Assembly: GCA_034440175.1 (NCBI GenBank) | Contig: JAWXBO010000079.1 | Coordinates: 1-22,354, forward strand | DNA length: 22,354 bases | From: SZUA-430 sp034440175 | Lineage (GTDB): Bacteria; Pseudomonadota; Alphaproteobacteria; Micropepsales; Micropepsaceae | Reading direction: 5' to 3' | In this document: positions 1 through 5,306 of the stretch, piece after piece | Layout of the letters: the number at the start of each line of letters is the position of its first letter | Position numbering within the stretch: position 1 is the stretch's first letter | Notes under the pieces: generated by a model | What the model was told of the DNA's origin: nothing | Databases searched by the model: none | The model's input: only the letters and a program-made list of their open reading frames with translations | Made by a program: the position numbers and the translations under genes

Positions 1-567
1 TACAAACCAGCCCATGGCGGCAATCTGGGAAAACTTGTCGCCGCCTTGCGCCTGAATCAGCGCTGGCAACAGCAACACGAAAATCATGCCAAGAATGATC
101 GCCGCCTCCCGTGAAGCCGTAATGCGCGAGCGTTCGTGATAGTCGCCGCTCAACTCACCGCCCCACGCCAGATGCGTAATGGTCAACATCGTCCAGCCGA
201 CGAAAAGCAAAACGATCGACGCCACGACTGAAAGCCATGAGGCACCCGGCACCGGCATGAAAACAAGAAACGCCGCCACCACCATGACCGGAACCGACGC
301 CACCATCCAGACCCGCCGCCGCCCCCAGCGCGTGCGCGTCCGGTCGGACATGACCCCCATGATCGGGTCCAGAAACACATCAAAAAACCGCGCCGCGCCA
401 AAAATCAAACCGGCCAGCGTCCAGCCCAAGCCCACTTCCACCGCGTAAAATGTCGGCAGATGCACCGCCAGCGGTAGTCCCAGGGCCGCAATCGGCAGCC
501 CCGGCAGCGAATAGGCGAACAACCAGGACGGCTTCACTCGATCTCGTTGCGGCGTCGCTTCGGCCAT
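1..567 (-). CDS. MFS sugar transporter, GPH (MelB-like) type, 3' end outside window
   Basis: Open frame of 189 codons read on the minus strand from the ATG at 567 to the window edge without a stop, so the C-terminal part is missing. The start MAEATPQRD is followed by hydrophobic segments and, near residues 60-85, FDVFLDPIMGVMSDRTRTRWGRRR, which is the D-P-x-x-G-x-x-S-D-R-T pattern of the first cytoplasmic loop in glycoside-pentoside-hexuronide:cation symporters. Such inner-membrane proteins import sugars or glycosides together with a cation; the substrate cannot be read here. An AAGGAAG ribosome-binding site lies about 9 bases before this ATG, and an upstream ATG is out of frame. The gene is divergent from the MucR-like gene. 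Confident about the superfamily, less about the GPH subgroup. Confidence 0.82.
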   Translation of the reverse strand, partial: MAEATPQRDRVKPSWLFAYSLPGLPIAALGLPLAVHLPTFYAVEVGLGWTLAGLIFGAARFFDVFLDPIMGVMSDRTRTRWGRRRVWMVASVPVMVVAAFLVFMPVPGASWLSVVASIVLLFVGWTMLTITHLAWGGELSGDYHERSRITASREAAIILGMIFVLLLPALIQAQGGDKFSQIAAMGWFV

Positions 568-805
568 GGGCACATGCTTCCTTGGGTTCCGGTTAGAGCA
601 ACTATGGACTGAGATTGACGATGCGCCAACCAGCACCTTTCAACCCTACGAACTCAGGGCCTGATGAAGCAAGCTGCATTGAATCGAACTGTGCGAGCAT
701 TAAATCAACGTTATACACACAGATAGAGTAGACGAGGCGTAACCTTTGGAATAAGCATGACGCACTGCAATACAACCAAGACTAGAGCAGAGGAGTGGCA
801 ATTCA
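568..805. other. Intergenic region between divergent MFS and mucR-like genes
   Basis: No coding potential is seen in these 238 bases. The region must carry the promoters of both divergent genes. A GAGGAG ribosome-binding site for the mucR-like gene stands at the right end. I see no convincing operator palindrome. Confidence 0.5.
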
Positions 806-1279
806 ATGGCGCGGAAATCGAAAATCGATGACGAAAATGACGAACGCCCTGTCATTGCGATGCCCGACAACCTCATAGAGCTGACCGCCAATCTCGTCTC
901 GGCCTATGTCAGCCGCAATCAGGTTCCTATGATAGAGCTGCCGGGATTGGTTGCGATGTTCCACACCTCGCTACGCAGTGCCGTTTCTGGCAGTGCCGTC
1001 GCCGACATGGAACGCAAGCCTGCAGTCCCGATCAAGAAATCCGTCGGCGAAGAATTCATCGTCTGCCTTGAAGACGGCAAAAAACTCAGAATGCTCAAGC
1101 GCTATTTGCGCACCCACTACAACATGTCACCGGAAGAATACCGCAAGAAATGGGACCTGCCGCACGACTATCCCATGGTGGCACCAGCCTACGCGCGCCT
1201 GCGCTCCGCCTTCGCCAAAAAAATCGGCCTGGGCCGCGTCCCCGTCGTAGGGCGAGGCCGCCGCTCAAAAGTGGCGTGA
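806..1279 (+). CDS. MucR/Ros-family transcriptional regulator
   Basis: 157 aa, matching the usual 140-160 aa of MucR/Ros proteins, which are alphaproteobacterial DNA-binding regulators of surface polysaccharide, cell-cycle and virulence genes. The C-terminal half has the family core: IVCLEDGKKLRMLKRYLRTHYNM around residues 85-107, then SPEEYRKKWDLPHDYPMVAPAYA and AKKIGLG. In the Ros zinc finger the ligands are C-x2-C and H-x3-4-H. Here the positions read C87, D90, Y100 and H104, so the second Cys is Asp (known in MucR homologues that fold with or without zinc) and the first His is Tyr. The start ATG has a GAGGAG site 9-10 bases upstream. It is monocistronic and followed by a REP/RAYT insertion region. 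Family assignment is firm; its regulon is unknown. Confidence 0.92.
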   Translation: MARKSKIDDENDERPVIAMPDNLIELTANLVSAYVSRNQVPMIELPGLVAMFHTSLRSAVSGSAVADMERKPAVPIKKSVGEEFIVCLEDGKKLRMLKRYLRTHYNMSPEEYRKKWDLPHDYPMVAPAYARLRSAFAKKIGLGRVPVVGRGRRSKVA

Positions 1280-1395
1280 GATAAACTGTCCCCATTTTCG
1301 TCATGGCAGGGTCAATCACCGATATTTAGGTTTCCACCCGGACAGCAATGTATCCGTGCATAATCTCCGCAGAAGATAGTGAACAAACCCAAAGA
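1280..1395. other. Intergenic stretch downstream of mucR-like gene
   Basis: No gene is visible. The bases just after the mucR-like stop, read on the minus strand, give AAATGGGGACAGTTTAT, which resembles short sequences often found beside RAYT genes. That link is from memory and not demonstrated here. Confidence 0.3.
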
Positions 1396-1432
1396 GCGCC
1401 TTCCCTGGGAGCGCCGGCATCCTGCCGGCTCT
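1396..1432 (+). repeat. REP-like palindrome, copy 1 (downstream of RAYT)
   Basis: 37 bases identical to the copy at 2064-2100. It contains a foldback with arms GCCGGC (1413-1418 and 1424-1429) around a short loop, preceded by the conserved head CCTTCCCTGGGAGC. It sits about 10 bases beyond the stop of the RAYT transposase. This is the arrangement expected of repetitive extragenic palindromes mobilised by RAYTs. Confidence 0.8.
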
Positions 1433-1442
1433 TTGAAGAGCT

Positions 1443-2033
1443 TCAGCGTCTGCCCTCCCATACGCTCGAGTAACGCCAATCCTCGGGACGTCCGCAGAGA
1501 CCTGCCTTCACAGAATTTCGCTCTACGTATGAAACGGCATTGGCGAAGTGCACTTCATCGCGAATGACGCGGTCAAAATACTCTCGCGCCCAAAATAGCC
1601 CTGAGCGGTTCACCATCGTGTTCGCCTTCTTCGCTGTAAAGGACTTCCAACTGTGAGTGATGTCCGCCAAGGTCCAGTTTGCAAGCGGCGTTGCTACAAC
1701 GTGCACATGATTTGGCATGATGACCCAAGCATGGAGGCGGTAACGCTCGGCATCGAAGTGGAGGAACGCGCGCTCTACGATATCGGAAATTCGCGCATCT
1801 TTGAGCCATGACTCTCCGTGCCCAGCGTCGAGTGCTGCTTCGATGCGCTTGCGTCTTTCGAGGGATGCTGCATCATGCGGTAGATGCTGCAGTTCATCCT
1901 CCCATCGCGCGAAGAGCGTTGATGGGAGGCTGTCCGCTAGCCGGAACCCTAACATCTGTGGGGTCTCACCAGCCTCCGAGTGCGGGAGGTAGCCGCGCGA
2001 GCGCCAAGGGTTGTTGTCGTCGGTAACTGTCAT
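1443..2033 (-). CDS. REP-associated tyrosine transposase (RAYT, Y1/HUH family)
   Basis: 196 aa, a normal RAYT length. The IS200-like Y1 transposase domain shows the HUH metal-binding motif MPNHVHVV (H109, H111) and the catalytic tyrosine in WAREYFDR (Y152). The N-terminal RSRGYLPH and FRLADSLP segments and the C-terminal YVERNSVKAGLC and WRYSS segments are typical of RAYTs. These enzymes nick and rejoin single-stranded DNA at REP hairpins and are domesticated, usually single-copy genes that scatter REP sequences. The gene is bracketed by REP palindromes on both sides (1396-1432; 2064-2138), so enzyme and likely substrate are together. All expected catalytic residues are present, with no frameshift. 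Confidence 0.93.
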   Translation of the reverse strand: MTVTDDNNPWRSRGYLPHSEAGETPQMLGFRLADSLPSTLFARWEDELQHLPHDAASLERRKRIEAALDAGHGESWLKDARISDIVERAFLHFDAERYRLHAWVIMPNHVHVVATPLANWTLADITHSWKSFTAKKANTMVNRSGLFWAREYFDRVIRDEVHFANAVSYVERNSVKAGLCGRPEDWRYSSVWEGRR

Positions 2034-2063
2034 GTGTCGTAGTATGCTGACGTTGCCGGGAAG

Positions 2064-2100
2064 GCGCCTTCCCTGGGAGCGCCGGCATCCTGCCGGCTCT
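2064..2100 (+). repeat. REP-like palindrome, copy 2 (upstream of RAYT)
   Basis: Identical over 37 bases to 1396-1432 and in the same orientation, so the two copies form direct repeats around the RAYT gene. It carries the GCCGGC foldback arms. It is the first half of an inverted REP pair with 2106-2138. Confidence 0.82.
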
Positions 2101-2105
2101 GCTTA

Positions 2106-2138
2106 AGGGCCGGCGGGACGCCGGCGCTCCCAGGAAGG
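2106..2138 (-). repeat. REP-like palindrome, copy 3 (inverted partner, BIME-like)
   Basis: Read on the minus strand it matches the REP head (CCTTCCTGGGAGCGCCGGC) with a few substitutions (GTCCC for ATCCT, GCCGGCCC for GCCGGCTC). With 2064-2100 it forms a head-to-tail inverted pair with a 5-base spacer, like bacterial interspersed mosaic elements. Its end lies 7 bases from the encoded CCA of the tRNA-Leu gene, so a folded transcript could mark the 3' boundary of the tRNA transcript. No U tract is present, so a terminator role is only inferred. Confidence 0.78.
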
Positions 2139-2145
2139 AATTGTC

Positions 2146-2458
2146 TGGTGCGGGCGGCCGGAGTCGAACCGGCACAGGCCTTGCGGCCCAACGGATTTTC
2201 TTACCAGCTACGGCTTTCGCCGCTGCGCCGCCGCAAGAAGTTGCTGCGACGCATTTGTGGTCTGGACTATCCCTTCACCCTGGCTTCCGCTTTAGGTGCT
2301 GCCCGTCTAGTCTCTACACCTTCCCCGAGATGGGGCTTGGCTCGGGATTGCCACTTTCGAGGTTTCCCCGACTTTGAGCAGTTCTACATCCAGGGTTTCC
2401 CCCAAGAGCACTCAAGTTGACTTAAGTCCGGTGCGTCTACCAGTTCCGCCACGCCCGC
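2146..2458 (-). tRNA. tRNA-Leu(UAA), interrupted by a group I intron
   Basis: Minus-strand gene. The 5' exon is 2458-2424 (35 nt) and the 3' exon 2199-2146 (54 nt with encoded CCA). Joined, they give a class II tRNA: acceptor stem GCGGGCG/CGCCCGC fully paired, D-loop with GGUAGAC, anticodon loop CUUAAAA with anticodon UAA, a long variable arm (GGCC GCAA GGCC), T stem GCCGG/CCGGC with loop UUCGACU, discriminator A, then CCA. Leucine identity follows from the UAA anticodon, long variable arm and A73. The intron splits U34 from A35, the same site as the cyanobacterial and plastid tRNA-Leu(UAA) intron. One flaw: pair 27-43 of the anticodon stem is C-U, a mismatch. No separate promoter is obvious; cinA ends 55 bases upstream in the same direction, so co-transcription is possible. 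Confidence 0.95.
2200..2423 (-). other. Group I intron (IC3-like) in tRNA-Leu(UAA), 224 nt, no ORF
   Basis: Splice sites fit group I rules. The 5' exon ends in U, and its ACUU pairs with the internal guide GAGU (intron nt 11-14) to give the U-G pair at the cleavage site; the intron's last base is G. The core is visible in order: a P2 hairpin GGG-GAAA-CCC near nt 21-31; AAUCCCGAGCCAAGCC (P4/P5 region, nt 75-90); GAGACUAGACGGG with the 5' strand of P7 near nt 112-116; AUAGUCC with the 3' strand of P7 near nt 154-160; and a 3' hairpin CGGC-GAAA-GCCG with a GNRA loop before the 3' splice site. These segments read very like the Anabaena tRNA-Leu intron as I remember it. The intron is too short for a homing endonuclease. 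It should self-splice in vitro. Confidence 0.93.
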
Positions 2459-2513
2459 ATTATGTGCTTCCTGCCACAGAGCGCGCCGCCGCGCGAGTGA
2501 GAACTTGTCGCCA

Positions 2514-3278
2514 CTAAACTACAACAACTTCACCCCCGGCATCCCTGATCACGCCTTCCAGCGCCGATCGAACATGTTCGAGGCGGTCAAAATCGCTGTC
2601 GCGGGCAACCAGACTGGTACCAAATTTGCCGTCCTTGCCGAAAGGATAGCTTCCCATGGGCACGTCCGGAAATTGAGTTTGCAACCGGGCGAGCCCGTCC
2701 GCAATCGTGCCCTCGCCCAAATAGGCGCTGACAGTCACCGACAACAGTGGCCGCCCAGACACCAGGCGCCCGCGAACATCATCAAGCATGGCTTGCATCA
2801 CAGCAGGAATTCCTGCCATCACAAAAACATTGCCCAATTGAAACCCCGGCGCGCCAGACAGGGAGTTGGCGATCAAACTGGCGCCAAAAGGAATGCGCGC
2901 CATGCGCTGGCGTGCTTCGTTGAAGGGCCCAATATTCATCGCGGCATAGCGCGCCGCTAACTGCGCGAAGACAGCGGGATGATAGCTGATGCCGGTTTCA
3001 AACGCCGCCGCCATGCAATCCGCCGTGATGTCATCATGCGTCGGCCCAATGCCGCCCGTTGTAAACACATAGTCAAAGCGCGCGCTCAACAGGCGCACCG
3101 CCGCCACGATTTCGCTTTGCAGGTCGGGAACCACGCGCACTTCGCGCACCGCAATTCCCAGGAGCCCCAGCCATTTGGCGATAGTGGCCGTGTTGATGTC
3201 CTGCGTCCGGCCAGAGAGGATTTCATCGCCGATAATAAGGATTGCCGCGCCGCGCTGCCGCAGTTCGTTTTTCGTCAT
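2514..3278 (-). CDS. CinA-like molybdopterin-binding (MoCF) domain protein
   Basis: 254 aa. It has the MoaB/Mog-type fold of the CinA N-terminal domain: IGDEILSGRTQDINTATIAKWLGLLG near the start, then VFTTGGIGPTHDDITADCMAAAF, followed by GAPGFQLGNVFVMAGIPAVMQAML. The C-terminal nicotinamide-nucleotide deamidase domain of full-length CinA (about 400 aa) is absent; such short CinA proteins are common in alphaproteobacteria, so this is not a truncation. CinA proteins are linked to competence and to pyridine-nucleotide repair, but the role of the short form is unsettled. The ATG at 3278 was preferred over in-frame starts up to 3305 (GTG), because those overlap the tetR terminator at 3293-3324. 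Confidence 0.88.
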   Translation of the reverse strand: MTKNELRQRGAAILIIGDEILSGRTQDINTATIAKWLGLLGIAVREVRVVPDLQSEIVAAVRLLSARFDYVFTTGGIGPTHDDITADCMAAAFETGISYHPAVFAQLAARYAAMNIGPFNEARQRMARIPFGASLIANSLSGAPGFQLGNVFVMAGIPAVMQAMLDDVRGRLVSGRPLLSVTVSAYLGEGTIADGLARLQTQFPDVPMGSYPFGKDGKFGTSLVARDSDFDRLEHVRSALEGVIRDAGGEVVVV

Positions 3279-3292
3279 CTTGCGCCCCATAC

Positions 3293-3324
3293 AAAAAAAC
3301 GGCACCAGCCTGACTGTGCCGTTT
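3293..3324 (-). terminator. Intrinsic terminator of the tetR gene
   Basis: On the minus strand, a perfect 9-bp stem (AAACGGCAC/GTGCCGTTT) with a 10-nt loop is followed by a run of seven T. It starts 50 bases after the tetR stop and ends 15 bases before the cinA-like ATG. This should separate the two transcripts, unless read-through supplies the downstream gene. Confidence 0.85.
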
Positions 3325-3373
3325 ATGTAAGGTCTAATAGCAATCGCCCAGTGAAACCACCAGAGGCTGAAAC

Positions 3374-4027
3374 CTATTCAGCAGCCTCAGCCGCGCGGCG
3401 CATGCCGGTTTCGACGAAGCGCATGGCAGCAACCGTCGTGTCAACCAGGCCAAAGGCAAATGTTTCGTCCAAAGGCGCATGCCCATTGAGCAGCCGGAAC
3501 AAAATTGGCCCGAAGATCATATCGGCGGCCAGTTCTTCATCGACATCGAACACAACGTCGCCGCGCAACTTGGCCCGGCCGACGACCGCGCGCACCATTT
3601 CGCGATGGGCTGCCATCAGCGAAGTCCGGAACGCCTCGGCAAAGCGCGCATCCGCCTGCGCTTCGGCGATCAAGGCTTTAAACACCGGACCACGGGTCTG
3701 CGCCAACGCCCGAACAGTAGGGCGCACGAGTTCCAGCAAGTCGCTTTTGAGCGAACCCGTATCCGGCGCCACACTTTCTTGCGCCGGCATGTCCGCCAGC
3801 AGAGCCTCCAGAACGATAAAGGCCGCAGAATTCCACCACCGGTAAATCGTCTGCTTCGATACACCGGCTTTCGCCGCGATCGCTTCAATATTCAACGCAG
3901 CGTATCCATCGGTCTGCAAAATGGTCATCGCCGACTGAATAATGGCGCGCCGTGACTCCACACTGCGCGGACGCCCGACGCGTGGACGTGTCACTGGATT
4001 CGTTTCCGCAACTGCAATGTTGGTCAT
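3374..4027 (-). CDS. TetR/AcrR-family transcriptional regulator
   Basis: 217 aa. The N-terminal TetR_N domain (about residues 24-70) reads ESRRAIIQSAMTILQTDGYAALNIEAIAAKAGVSKQTIYRWW, a clear helix-turn-helix with the K-x-x-I/L-Y-x-x-W ending. The C-terminal ligand-binding half (residues 80-217) is diverged, resembling the TetR_C_11-type proteins with ...AEAQADARFAEAFR... and ...EELAADMIFGPILFRLLNGHAPLD. TetR proteins bind palindromic operators as dimers and release on ligand binding; neither ligand nor target is known. The ATG at 4027 has a close GAGGGG ribosome-binding site, whereas the longer form would need a TTG start. A 26-bp palindrome lies upstream, and a terminator follows the gene. 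Confidence 0.92.
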   Translation of the reverse strand: MTNIAVAETNPVTRPRVGRPRSVESRRAIIQSAMTILQTDGYAALNIEAIAAKAGVSKQTIYRWWNSAAFIVLEALLADMPAQESVAPDTGSLKSDLLELVRPTVRALAQTRGPVFKALIAEAQADARFAEAFRTSLMAAHREMVRAVVGRAKLRGDVVFDVDEELAADMIFGPILFRLLNGHAPLDETFAFGLVDTTVAAMRFVETGMRRAAEAAE

Positions 4028-4056
4028 AGGCCCCTCACTCGAAATGAACAATTAAC

Positions 4057-4082
4057 GATTCAAATGCACAAACATTCGAATC
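4057..4082. promoter_or_regulatory. Candidate TetR operator (imperfect 26-bp palindrome)
   Basis: Two 10-base arms, GATTCAAATG and CATTCGAATC, are inverted copies with one mismatch, separated by six bases. The site is 30 bases upstream of the tetR ATG, in the place expected for autoregulation. The dyad is seen directly; the binding protein is inferred from position. Confidence 0.5.
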
Positions 4083-4141
4083 ACTGCTTGTTACGGAGCG
4101 TGTTCGCGTGGGAGGACAGGGTCAAGCGCTGAACGCTTGAA

Positions 4142-5149
4142 TTATCGGGAACTGTCGATGCGTGACAGAAAATACGCAGGTTCAAGAGCCAGACGCTTGA
4201 TCACTTGCCCGCTTTTGCCCAGCACACCGGCGCTGCGGCCATCAACTTCGACTTGGATTCCGCCAGCATTTCCAGTCAGCAGCACCAAACCGGCACGATC
4301 AGGCGCCTGAAATGATTCGCCCGGGTTTAAGACACGAGCAAGCAAAATCGCATGCCGTTTGCGCAACCCCGGGTCTTTGATTTGCACGTAAGTCGCCTCG
4401 AGCGCCCTCAAAGTGATTCGCGATGACGCCGCCACGGGTGATTCGCCAACTTGCGCCGCTGCGGCAATCACAATCCGTTCGCCGTCCAGCGGCACCGGGA
4501 AATCGTGAACCAGAGTCGTGAACAATGGCGCCGCGTCGCTCGCCTGAGCCGCATCAGGTTCGGGCACATTCAAATTCACCACCCCAACTTCAGCTGGCGC
4601 GACGGCTGCAGCTTCGACAGGCTTAAGCGCGGGCACCGCATCAACAACGATCACTGAGTCCGCAGCACTTGCGACCGTTACAGCGGTAGGGCGCGATGGC
4701 ATTGTGATTTGCGCGATGCCATAGATCACCACGGCAACCACGAGGGCCACGATCAGCAAGCTTGCGTTCGGTCTGCGGTATTCAACAGTGACCTCTGGAA
4801 AGATCAGCTCGACCGGCTGATTAAGGTCAGTTGCCGCCGTTTGCAGCTTGTACTGCTCAACCAAGGCCTCTGGGTCCAACCCCAGACACTTTGCATACGA
4901 GCGAATGAAGCCAACCGCATATGTCCGTCCAGGCAGGCGCTCAAAGTCGTCAGCCTCAATGGCCTTGAGTTGATCGACGCGCATTTTGAGCTTCGCGGCA
5001 ATCGCGCGCTCATCCAGGCCGCGCTCAACACGGCGATCACGCAAAACCGTGCCAACACTTTCCGTGCAAGCATCCTCACACACTTCGCGCAAATGAAGGC
5101 GGCGCTCGCGTGGCTCACAAGGCGATGGCATTTTCACAACGATGCTCAT
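4142..5149 (-). CDS. RodZ-like protein: HTH_25 domain, one membrane segment, DUF4115-like tail
   Basis: 335 aa. Residues 30-100 form a RodZ-type helix-turn-helix: VGTVLRDRRVERGLDERAIAAKLKMRVDQLKAIEADDFERLPGRTYAVGFIRSYAKCLGLDPEALVEQY. A single membrane helix follows at about 129-148 (ASLLIVALVVAVVIYGIAQI), then an Ala/Val/Pro-rich linker (about 150-240) and a C-terminal beta domain with EATYVQIKDPG, LNPGESFQAPDRAGLVLLTGNAGGIQVEVDGR, matching the DUF4115 pattern. RodZ proteins anchor MreB to the inner membrane in cell-shape control. A 157-bp gap separates it from ptsP upstream, so it may have its own promoter. The ribosome-binding site is weak and the ATG at 5131 (MPSPCEP) is an alternative start. 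Confidence 0.85.
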   Translation of the reverse strand: MSIVVKMPSPCEPRERRLHLREVCEDACTESVGTVLRDRRVERGLDERAIAAKLKMRVDQLKAIEADDFERLPGRTYAVGFIRSYAKCLGLDPEALVEQYKLQTAATDLNQPVELIFPEVTVEYRRPNASLLIVALVVAVVIYGIAQITMPSRPTAVTVASAADSVIVVDAVPALKPVEAAAVAPAEVGVVNLNVPEPDAAQASDAAPLFTTLVHDFPVPLDGERIVIAAAAQVGESPVAASSRITLRALEATYVQIKDPGLRKRHAILLARVLNPGESFQAPDRAGLVLLTGNAGGIQVEVDGRSAGVLGKSGQVIKRLALEPAYFLSRIDSSR

Positions 5150-5306
5150 CGGTCAGTACTCTCAAACTCGTTTTTTTTGCCTAAGTCCGACGGACGCGAG
5201 CGGTCACCTTGCGCCGGTTCATCTCGGAAAACACTACACTCTTTCCAGTTAAATAATGCAAAACAGACACAGGCAACAAAATAAGTTTGGTGAGTTTTCT
5301 CTTGCC

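Noticed and set aside
2141..2420. Two overlapping plus-strand open frames of 78 and 90 codons.
   Set aside because: They lie across the tRNA-Leu gene and its intron on the opposite strand and resemble no protein.
2514..3278. CinA-like gene as a truncated pseudogene.
   Set aside because: Single-domain CinA proteins of about 250 residues are normal in alphaproteobacteria and the stop lies at a natural domain end.
2505..3845. Plus-strand open frames opposite cinA and tetR.
   Set aside because: Arg/His/Ala-rich antisense frames typical of high-GC shadow ORFs, without recognisable domains.
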